Assembly (NCBI GenBank): GCA_000934455.1
Contig: KN888498.1
Coordinates: 7,037 to 31,168 of the forward strand
Direction of reading: 5' to 3'
DNA length: 24,132 nucleotides
Origin: Apostichopus parvimensis
Taxonomy: Eukaryota > Echinodermata > Holothuroidea > Aspidochirotida > Stichopodidae
This document shows, piece after piece, positions 1-8,261 of the stretch (positions are counted from its first letter, which is position 1; the number at the start of each line of letters is the position of its first letter). The notes under the pieces are model-generated. The model saw only the letters and a list, made by a program, of their open reading frames with translations. It made no database searches and was not told the origin of the DNA. A program made the position numbers and the translations under genes.

Positions 1-199
1 GGGAGTTGTAACTAGCTGGAAATTCCAGATCAGTGAAACCAGTAAGGAAGGTCGTCATTCCACTCTAGGCTGTTGCCACCTGTGTCAAACAATGTTCTGT
101 TTCGGTGACATATTTTGCTTTATACTCCAGAGATCTATCCTGATGGTAACCAACTCGAAATTATTTTGTGAACACTAAGACCGGATCTCGAAACAGATA

Positions 200-1960
200 T
201 ACTCTGAACAGACTTCTTTATTCAATATAGGTAGCATCATTAGTAATCTTCTCAATCAACTTAACTATTTTGGGTTTTGTCTGGCTTGAAGATTATTGTA
301 GAAAAGTCTTTCTTAGTACTATCGGATATTTGTGGTGGTCTTCTATGCATGAGTATTAAAAGTGGAAATATAATTCAATGGAACTGCGGTGATGATTTTA
401 TTCTATACTATAGGCGTTACTTTTAACGCAGATATGTTTAGTATGATAAGTACAAATTACAAAGATGCTTTAGCAAAAATGAATAGCTTAATCAAGGTTT
501 GGCTAAAGCGCAACTTAACCGTAGTAGGTTGTATTACAGTTGTCCAGCCGCTAATTCTCCCCTTATGTAACTATTACGTTCAGATGTTGCCATTATCAGG
601 TGACTTCCTTTTTATATCTGTTTTGGCGTAATAAACCTGATCGTGTTTGTCGTTATGAGATAATCAACAATTATTCAGAAGGTGCTCTTATAAAGGTCGA
701 TCTTGTTAGTTACTGTTTAGGCTTAAAATTAAGTTGTTCTTCTCGCCTTTCTTACGGACGGGGGGGGGGGGGGGGGGGGGGGGGGTGGCAGTAGCAAAAA
801 TTTCGAACCCCTTCTGGAAAGAAATATTTGGATTAACATATTCTCATTTACATAATGTGATTGAGCCTTTCAAGGATACAGATATTGTCTTATATGGAAC
901 AACAGGTCTCTTAATTTGGGTTGGAATAAGCCAGTTAGTTACAGTTATTGGATTGATAAAGGAGTTAATTGTGTTCATGACCTCGTGTCTCATAATGGTG
1001 ACTTCTTCACACTCAAGGAATTTGTTAAGAATGTTAAGGTTCCTACACACTGTTTAGAATATTATGGCATTGTAAAGTCCATTAAAGTTTTCGTGGCTAA
1101 ATCTACTTCAGAACATACATGAGTGTGTACATGCCGATCTGTTAATTTTAATCTAATCGTGTTCTTAAGGAACGATCATCTTATTGCAGCAAATCTGTTT
1201 ACAAAAGATTGATAGAACCTTTGAAACACCCAAACAAATCCACAAGCGCGTAGCGAGGAATTTGCCAAGGGAGGGCGAATTATCAGAGCTGTAGATTCGG
1301 CATTGGAAACTATATCAGAGTCGTATATTGAGACTCTGGCAACTATATCTAAGCGTATCGCCACCATAAGTTGGCGCGAAGCGTACAAGAAAATGTTGGC
1401 CGAAAATGCCTCCCAGATCGCTGGAAATGGCACTTCCCAGGCCTTGCCAATTGCATCTGAGCAATTTTTATTTTGAAATTACTAGCGATATCATAAACAC
1501 GTACAAAAAAATTTGCTCAAGGGGGGGGGGGCGGTCGCCCCCTTCGCCCCCCCCCCTTGGCTACGCGCCTGCAAATCCAGTCTAAGCCAGTGGAAAAGTA
1601 TTCTAAGCGAGGAATGGTATTGATATTGCCTTATACCTTTAAGTGTATGGATGTAAAACTTCGTTGGTTCCAATATCAGTTACTTCATAGGATTATTCCC
1701 ACAAATTCCTACAATATATATGTGGTACATTCAAACGTGTACAACGTTTGTCTCCTTCGTGTGCAAACCATTCAAACATTTATTTTTTATTGCTACTGTG
1801 CTCAAAGTATATTTGGCGTTTCCCACAAAATATCTGGAGTAGAGCTGACGTAAATATTAACCTTTCAAATGCCAAAATTGCTTTATTTGGTAGTGAATTC
1901 GCTCAGCTTTTGAATATAATCCCTATTTCAATAAAAAATTACATTTCCTGCTGTTAAGAG
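200..1960 (+). mobile_element. Decayed LINE, L1/Tx1-like ORF2 C-terminal half (interrupted)
   Basis: Broken reading frames across this stretch read like the region after the catalytic core of a LINE reverse transcriptase. About 230-300 gives a piece resembling the post-YADD helix and SGLKI motif. 389-631 carries KVWLKRNLTVVGCITVVQ, close to the usual 'W-x-R-N-L-T-x-x-G-x-I-x-V' thumb motif. 620-790 carries FWRNKPDRV and a NNYSEGAL block, matching the 'W-x-x-K-x-P-R-I ... GG' block. 790-1122 gives NPFWKEIFG, followed by a W-x-x-KG-V-x-x-V-x-D-L block. After the hAT insertion, 1600-1960 gives WFQYQLLHRIIPTNSY and a degraded cysteine-rich tail. Frames shift repeatedly and a G26 run sits inside, so it is not functional. 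The 5' half (endonuclease, catalytic domain) is absent or outside the window. Clade assignment is by motif memory only. Confidence 0.72.
1243..1571. mobile_element. Non-autonomous hAT-type transposon (MITE), 329 bp, nested in the LINE
   Basis: The element is flanked by a perfect 8-bp direct repeat CAAATCCA (1235-1242 and 1572-1579). Its ends are inverted: the left end starts CAAGCGCGTAGCGAGG and the right end, read in reverse, starts CAGGCGCGTAGCCAAGG. An 8-bp target duplication with CA(G)-N-GCGTAG termini is the hAT signature. Near the right end there is a G11 run and a C12 run, which read as part of the subterminal sequence. No transposase frame is present, so it would need a partner enzyme. 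It lies inside the LINE fragment: removing it and one target copy rejoins an open frame on both sides. Its interior shares motifs with the element at 23893. Confidence 0.9.
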
Positions 1961-4263
1961 CATAATGTCATTCCTTCAGTGGCCGGCGGGATTACTTTAG
2001 ACTGTGGGAGGATATCTTTATTGAAAAAGTATGGATTATGATATGTTGGTGAGGTATTGGCTTCCCTGGCTATATGTCTCTTTTGACTAATAATTTTTAC
2101 TTTGTTGTAAGTCCACTCATTATTATTGAATGAGTCTGAAGTTACGGTGACACTATTAACTTATTATCACTTTTTATTGACCTTTAAGAACTGTCGAGAG
2201 AAAAAACAAATCTCCTGTAGGGAAAGGACCTGTATATGTTATTGGATTTGTAAGAATAACTGCCATGTATAAAGCTCAGCTTATCAGGATTGTTTTAATA
2301 TGGTCCTCTCTATACTACTGCTAGCCGGCTCTCTATATTGCGTGTACTTATAGATAACACGGTTTTAAACGAGTGCGTAACATAAGGGATAAAGTGCTTC
2401 ATATTAAATTAATGAGAACACGGAGGTGCATAGAAAATATAGTCAAGGTGCAAGAAGCAATTACTTTTACAGTTAAAGAGGTATAGGTCATTTTAATAAA
2501 CATATGCCTTTTACATTTTACAAAAGCATGCATTACTCAATCGAGTTGGAACATATAGGCTCACGTGATAATGTTGATAACTGCACAGGTATCACTATTA
2601 AGTATAATGAATCTGTTTACTTCCATATTAAGTGAAACGTATTTCTAGGTAGCTTGACTGTATTAGATTATTTGGAGATGAGCTAGTTGGTTTTAGAAGT
2701 AACTAGTAAATACTTGCTCATCTATCTGTACCATATTCCGTCATTGCTTATTAAATATAAGTAAGTTAAGAGAAACGGATGCATTGTGCGTTTATTGAAT
2801 GTAAACAAAAACAAATCGATCTTATTGTCTAGACATTCTGTTCATTGAAATTATTTGCTAGTAATATAAATGAGAAGGATCTTAATATCATTTACAACAT
2901 ACATCAAAATGCGAAATCCTGTGTTGCTAATATGGGAGAAAATCAGACTTTTTTGTATTATTAAACAACGTATAGAAGTATAGAGAATTAGGTGCCACAT
3001 ATCTCACCAATCATATTTGCTATTTTATGTATGATTTTGAAAGATTAATAAGTATATACAGCTATTTTAGCAGCTTTAGTGAAATCTCCTTCTGCTATGA
3101 ATAATTAATAGAGTAAAAATGAAGTGGAATTTTCCCTATAATCTTTTTACTACATATGCTCTATACAGGTAATCCTCATGTGTATATGCCTTACTTTCCA
3201 TAACAACTCCCTGCTTGAACATAACAAATTTGAGCTTGCGCTCAATGGTGTTAAAGCTCACAGTGATTGATGGCATATGAAAGGTTCCAGGAGCAAAACG
3301 AAAATTGTAATAAATAATTGTAATAACTTGAGTGTGTGCTCATTATAGTTTTAATTGATTCCCAACTGCATGTGGAATTGGTGGATAAATGTACCTACTT
3401 ATAAATAGTTTTTAATTGACAATAATATGTTTACCAAAGGTGCTAATTAGTAGATCGACAAGGCAAGGTGTGACCTTTAAATTTTCTTAAAAAAGTCAAA
3501 TGATAATTGCGATTGTTTGCCTAATTAGTTCTCCCTGTAATGATCAATGGTTGTGAAATTTGGAGCTCTGAGCTGTCGAATCACCTCAGCTGAAATCTCG
3601 CCATATTAAATTTATAGCAGAATATGTTATGATTCAACAGAAAAACTCCGAATTGTAGGATTCGTGTTTAATTATATATACAATTAAATTAATACGAATT
3701 CCTGGGAAGGATTGTAAGAAGTAGAGTGAGAAATAGTTGTCACGTATGGTATCTAAGTTTTAATTTAGAGCTCTTCACTCGACAAAGACATTTGTAGTTC
3801 TCTTTGGATTGTCAAAGTTATGAATATTTTAAATAAGTCTGAAGTGTCTTATATTTGGAGTATCCCATACTGGAAACCAGTTATAGGCCTACATCTGATA
3901 ATCCAGCTAACTCTATACTCCGACCCACCTGCCCTAAGTAACTCTTCCAAGTATTAACGTCATATTATAATGCAGTTTCTGTACAATCTACGCAGTAAAT
4001 TCATCGTTACTTCAAACTTTGAAGTATTACCCTGGAAAATCATGTTTCAAAAGTTTACCGAAGACAACAACTGTATTGTCATTAGTAGAAACAGTATACA
4101 AAACCAATGGGTACCAGTATAGAACAAAATGTACTCGATTACGTGTCCGAATACGGACTCGAGAAATACAAATCTGGGACACAAAACAATTCACAATACA
4201 TTATAAGATCTTTCTAACAAGTACAGATTTATGCAAATCGTTTGAACTTACGTAATTGTTTTG
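1961..4263. other. AT-rich intergenic DNA, no gene recognised
   Basis: This stretch has dense stops in all frames and no clear coding, RNA or transposon signal. A 78-codon open frame at 4019-4255 (+) shows no recognisable domain and is best treated as chance. Confidence 0.6.
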
Positions 4264-4272
4264 CTTCATTAA

Positions 4273-4575
4273 TATTTGTTTTTTTTTAAATATTTAAAAA
4301 AAAAAATTATTTGCTTTTTATATAGCGCTTTACACCAGCGATAGGTCTTTGGTCAATGATAACCTGTCCCAGAGACAATCCCTCTAGTCGGCAGCAGTTA
4401 TATACTGCGCCCAATAACAAGTTACCTCACAGTTACCCATTTAACCCCTGGGTGGAGAGAGGCAAGTGAGATAAAGCATCTTGCCCAAGGAAACAACGTA
4501 ATGAACTATAGGCATGAATCGAACCAGCAACCTTGGATCACGAGTCCGACGCCTTAGCCAATTGGCCACCACGCT
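4273..4575 (-). mobile_element. tRNA-derived SINE
   Basis: On the - strand the head begins at 4575 and has RNA polymerase III internal promoter boxes. The A box TGGCCAATTGG is at 4568-4558 and the B box GGTTCGATTC is at 4525-4516 (exact GGTTCGANNC). The tRNA-like head is followed by a conserved-looking core (CTTGGGCAAGATGCTTTA) and a tail reading AAAGCGCTATATAA, then an A/T-rich stretch. Cores of this type occur in many invertebrate SINEs. Near-identical 9-bp flanks CTTCATTAA (4264-4272) and CTTCATTGA (4576-4584) look like the target duplication. The element is moderately aged, not a working tRNA gene. Confidence 0.85.
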
Positions 4576-4911
4576 CTTCATTGAGCCACTCTAAACACGT
4601 ATAATATATTGTCCTGGTCGGATAATCGAGAAACTTAGTAGTCTGATCGAATCCAAACGAAGGTTGCAATGCTATGAAAATTATAGTAAATACATCTCAG
4701 AATACACTCCCCAGAGCAAGACCCCCAGACACCCCCGACATCCTACAACGACCCAAGGGCCGCACCTCCTCATTTATACAATCCTGGACCCACCTCTAGC
4801 TCTTCAATAAAAGTTCATGCATCTACCTAAATCAGTTGGAGGAATTAAGTACTACACCTTTAAAGTCCTGTACAAGTTACTGGATTTAATTTAAATTCTC
4901 AGAATCTTCAA

Positions 4912-4979
4912 TGGGGGTTGGGGGGGGGGAGAGATATTTGTGTTTGGCCCTGATACCACGAAAGCTGACTACGTGCCTG
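4912..4979. mobile_element. Solo hAT-like terminus (degenerate)
   Basis: Read in reverse from 4979 the sequence starts CAGGCACGTAGTCAGC and leads to a C-rich run at 4921-4929, as in the termini of the two clear hAT elements nearby. No matching left end was found. A TTTATAC word occurs on both sides (4773 and 4980), but the sequence after the left copy does not start with a hAT end. This is probably a truncated or eroded copy. Confidence 0.4.
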
Positions 4980-5028
4980 TTTATACTCCATAATATCATG
5001 ATTGTTCAACAACATTATATATGTTGGA

Positions 5029-5381
5029 CAAGGGCGTAGGAACCGGTGGGGCTGGGGGGGCGCCAGCCCCCCCCAGTGAAAAATATGGTGGGGCGGAAGT
5101 ATCATTCCGCCCCCCCCCCCCGCTCCGCAAGTCAGAAACCCCTTTTTCATTTCCAAATGAGAAAAAAATCTCATTTGGAGCACCAAATTGCATCTAAGGC
5201 CAGGTGAAAATGCAAATTATTTACAAAATGGAGTGAGTGTTGAAGTGTGCTCTATTGCACCAAATTGCATCTGAGGCCACCTGGAAATGCAAAATAAATC
5301 CAAATCCTTAGACCCCTCCCCAGGCCGGCCATCAGTCTTCAGCCCCCCCCCCCCACTCAAAAGTACCTTCCTACGCCACTG
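5029..5381. mobile_element. Non-autonomous hAT-type transposon (MITE), 353 bp
   Basis: A perfect 8-bp target duplication ATGTTGGA flanks the element (5021-5028 and 5382-5389). The left end is CAAGGGCGTAGGAA; the right end in reverse is CAGTGGCGTAGGAA, matching at 12 of 14 positions. Subterminal G/C runs follow each end. Inside, CCAAATGAGA (5153-5162) and TCTCATTTGG (5169-5178) form a perfect 10-bp hairpin. A roughly 37-bp block around CACCAAATTGCATCT is present twice (5180-5216 and 5257-5293). There is no transposase frame. The intact duplication indicates a fairly recent insertion. Confidence 0.92.
5180..5293. repeat. Internal direct repeat of the hAT element, 2 copies
   Basis: The block GCACCAAATTGCATCT plus about 20 further bases occurs at 5180-5216 and 5257-5293, 77 bp apart, with only a few differences. 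A related ATTGCATCTGAG word also lies in the nested element near 1450, so this is a shared internal module of the family. Confidence 0.75.
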
Positions 5382-6192
5382 ATGTTGGATATAGCAGAGT
5401 AAAAAGTTAATATAAGTAAAGAAAGACAGTCTGCGTTATAAGTTTTAAAAAATAGTTCCCCCTCTCCGAAGCGACTCTACACTAGAATTCCAAATCTGCC
5501 GTCAGCTGCATATAGTTATACCGTAGTAATTGAATTTGGATTCGGACAGATGTCCGGAGTCGAGTCTGCTTTCATGTGGCTTGGACGCGAGTTGTCTTGG
5601 ATTGAACACCCAGTCCACACAAGTCCAAAGTTTTCCTTCTTCATCATTAAAATTATCAGTTGTGATTGCCTATTGACTGCAGGGGGCTCCCAATTAAATG
5701 GGATCCTCCTGCTACAAAAGGGTGTACAATTTATATATGAAGACGCAAAGCCTCGGTATGGATGCTTTTAACTCCATACAGGACCTCTACATTACATTAT
5801 AATTCATTGAATATGTGTGGTTGGTTTCAAGCCACCTCGTATATCACAAATTGTCATCTGTATTAAACATAACACCGACTAACTCAAAACTTAAGAAGAG
5901 GAAAATCCATGGAGTTGTATGTCGCATCTCCCAACTCGGTGTTTGACCACTTTACATGTCATCACTCTTGGAGGCATATTGTAATACACCAACCTAGTTT
6001 AAAGTACATATGCTTTATGAGTTAGAGTGGAGTTTGCGATATCAAGAGTTTTGATGTTTTTTGTAAATTAAAAACGCTTTTAAACTTTGATAATCACCAT
6101 TTCTGCATTGGTATGTACTTTCAGCTATTTTACGTTTCTTGCCATGTGTATAATAGCACAAAAAAAAACAAGATTCTTTTATTTATGACTTT

Positions 6193-6205
6193 TGACCTAT
6201 GACCT
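6193..6205 (-). promoter_or_regulatory. Perfect DR1 nuclear-receptor half-site pair
   Basis: The sequence TGACCTATGACCT is, on the - strand, two AGGTCA half-sites separated by one base. This is the consensus for RXR/HNF4/PPAR-type receptors. It lies about 2 kb upstream of the eIF3e start. A 13-bp perfect match may be chance in 24 kb, and no regulatory role is shown. Confidence 0.3.
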
Positions 6206-6437
6206 TTAAATCTGTGACGTAATCACGCACAGAGATTCAGTAACCCGTGCTTGTGCAAACACCCAACCAGTTTGAAGTCTAGCGGCTTGACGGTTTAGGA
6301 GAATTTAGTAACCCACTTTGTTTGGTTATAAACTTCCCACACATTCACACATTACTACCCTCCCTGAATTTTGGTAGGTCTACCCGTCTCCCGTGTTATT
6401 GAGGTACGTCTACCCATGTAAGCCCCACTAACCAGTG

Positions 6438-6590
6438 TTGAGTCGGATCACAACATCCGCATCCAAGTCCGAGTCCTTAGGATTCGAGACCGAGACCAAG
6501 ACCAATTAAGAGCGTCTCCTTAGGATTCGAGTCCGAGTTGATACTGAGGTCATCACAATCCGATTTCAAGTCGAGTCACCGAATCCGATA
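6438..6590. repeat. Degenerate GAGTCC/GAGACC-rich patch
   Basis: The words GAGTCC, GAGACC and TCCGAGT recur many times. The longer unit TCCTTAGGATTCGAGNCCGAG occurs at 6473-6493 and again at 6517-6537, 44 bp apart. It looks like an eroded simple-sequence or minisatellite array. Confidence 0.6.
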
Positions 6591-7295
6591 ACCCAACAAA
6601 ATATTTGCAATGCTGTATAGTAATCACAAAGTATCATGTACTCGAGTGGTACCCGGGTATACTGTTTGCAATTGATAATGCAGTAAAGTATTTGTATTCA
6701 TCATTCATATGCTGGTACCAGGGAGTTCCCTGCTAGTACTTGCATTCATGCTACAGTAAGTACTCATACTCGATTTGAAGTATTCAGTACTCGCTGAGGA
6801 CAAGTAGAGGACGTTTCGAGTCACCGTACAAAAATGTAAAAATGCAAGTTGTAGGGTTTCAATGACGTAGATTCTTGCTTTCGTGGGAATCAGCTATATC
6901 ATCCTTGAAGATTCAGTGTTTGAGACACGGTGTTTACGAGATTCCCACTTTGTAACTTCTGTTGAGCCCAAATGACTTTCACCCAAAACAACATAGGTTC
7001 CCCTATACAATAAAATTAAGGCATCCGCCGACAGGATATGAGACTGCTCCTAATTTGCCTTCTTGAAATAATGTGCTCATTAGTTTTCAAAGTTTGACTA
7101 CTGTTGATCTTTAACCTCCACCAAAACTAATATTAGGCTTCTTAATTTCGATTCTTGAGAGATCGTATTTACAATAAGGCACTGCACACATACAAACAAA
7201 AGGCTAAATTGATGATGACGTCATGCAGCTAGTCTGTGTAGGACTAAATGTTTCCGCTATCAGCATGCAACCCCCTACGTCTATACCTACTTCAG

Positions 7296-7312
7296 CCCCC
7301 CCCCCCCCCCCC
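7296..7312. repeat. C17 homopolymer
   Basis: There are seventeen consecutive C bases. In this window long G/C runs usually lie just inside hAT termini, but no paired ends with a target duplication were found here. The true length is uncertain, because such runs are error-prone. Confidence 0.8.
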
Positions 7313-7717
7313 TGGAAGCCGGTCTCGAAAGCAATAACAATATCCCTCTAGCAAATGGTGAATGCACGACCCTGGTTAAATCACATTAAAGTTTTGTCAT
7401 AAATTTGAATTTCATGTAAAAATTAAAATATTAAAACATTAAAATTTGGTTCACCGATGAAACGTGGTATGGGGAGATGGGGGTGGGGGGTAGGAGTTGA
7501 AAGATATGAGCAAAAGATATGAGTGAGTAGCCTTTCAGAACCATTTTGCACAAATGTTCGATAGCGCACAGTATACTTCATCATCACCATGCAGTACAGT
7601 ATATAGGCTAACATGTATAAGGGTGAGATAATGAATTATGAAAGCCAAATAAGTGAATATACAAAAAATTGCTAGTTGTGATGTGCCACGTTGGAGACGG
7701 TGAACGGTGGAAATAGG

Positions 7718-7910
7718 TAGGCCCGTAGCAAGGCTGGAACTAAGGTTATGTCCCCTCCCCGGGGACCAACCCCACCCCATTTGTGACACCAATAGGTGTA
7801 CCAAAAAACTTCACAATAGTAGAGGACACAAATATATTGCTTCTTATTCAAGTATTACACACCCTCTCACCCTCCCCTCCCCCAATCCAGAATTCCTGTC
7901 TGCCGGCCTG
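7718..7910. mobile_element. Older hAT-like element, 193 bp
   Basis: The left end reads TAGGCCCGTAGCAAGG; the right end in reverse reads CAGGCCGGCAGACAGG. Flanking 8-mers are GAAATAGG (7710-7717) and GGGATAGG (7911-7918), matching at 6 of 8 with A/G changes. Subterminal pyrimidine-rich DNA is present, as in the other elements. The weaker matches suggest an older insertion. No coding frame belongs to it. Confidence 0.6.
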
Positions 7911-8050
7911 GGGATAGGTAATCCATACAAAGGGGAACGTGGCAGTGGTGAGATATCGAATGTTATGTGTTCTTGCTCAAGTCATTTTAAAGCTGACTTT
8001 ACATGAAACTCTGCAGCATTGCCAAGTCATAGAGGACTCGACTTACGTAG

Positions 8051-8171
8051 CCAATATTGAGAAGCGGAGAACGAATAGGTGTTCGTTTATATGTGTACAT
8101 TCACATGTATTAATTCATTACTTCGCGGTATATTACCGTGTAACTTTTCTTCTTAAACACTAATGTTAACC
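8051..8171 (+). promoter_or_regulatory. Probable eIF3e core promoter and short 5' UTR
   Basis: A CCAAT box lies at 8051-8055. A pyrimidine tract CTTTTCTTCTT at 8144-8154 begins with C after TAA, as in a 5' terminal oligopyrimidine (TOP) start; mammalian eIF3e mRNA is known to be a TOP message. If transcription starts at C8144, CCAAT would be at about -93 and the 5' UTR only 28 nt. A small palindrome CGGTATATTACCG (8126-8138) sits just upstream of the tract. There is no TATA box at the usual distance. The start site is inferred, not shown. Confidence 0.4.
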
Positions 8172-8261
8172 ATGGCTGACTACGATTTGACTAGAAAGAT
8201 TGGTCAATATCTTGACCGTCATCTTGTATTCCCACTATTGGAATTCCTTTCGGCCAAACAG
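8172..8261 (+). CDS. EIF3E: eIF3e exon 1 (residues 1-30)
   Basis: This exon encodes [20 protein letters not shown] onward to SAKQ and ends at a gtctgt donor. An in-frame upstream ATG at 8163 would add MLT, but it has a poor context (C at -3). The start at 8172 has a strong context (A at -3, G at +4). Confidence 0.95.

Larger units (their letters stand above)
5390..7295. other. Intergenic DNA upstream of eIF3e, no gene recognised
   Basis: No convincing coding frame was found. The 73-codon frame at 5550-5771 (+) has no known domain. The stretch contains the GAGTCC-rich patch and the DR1 word listed separately. Confidence 0.6.

Noticed and set aside
4508..4575. tRNA gene on the - strand
   Set aside because: A and B boxes are present, but the arms do not pair properly and the sequence continues into a SINE body with flanking duplication.
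4781..4979. Complete hAT element with a TTTATAC duplication
   Set aside because: The right end looks like a hAT terminus, but the left side (ATCCTGGACCC) does not, and the duplication is 7 bp.
4908..5193. Glycine/proline-rich frames on the - strand
   Set aside because: They are translations of G/C runs inside hAT termini, not a gene.
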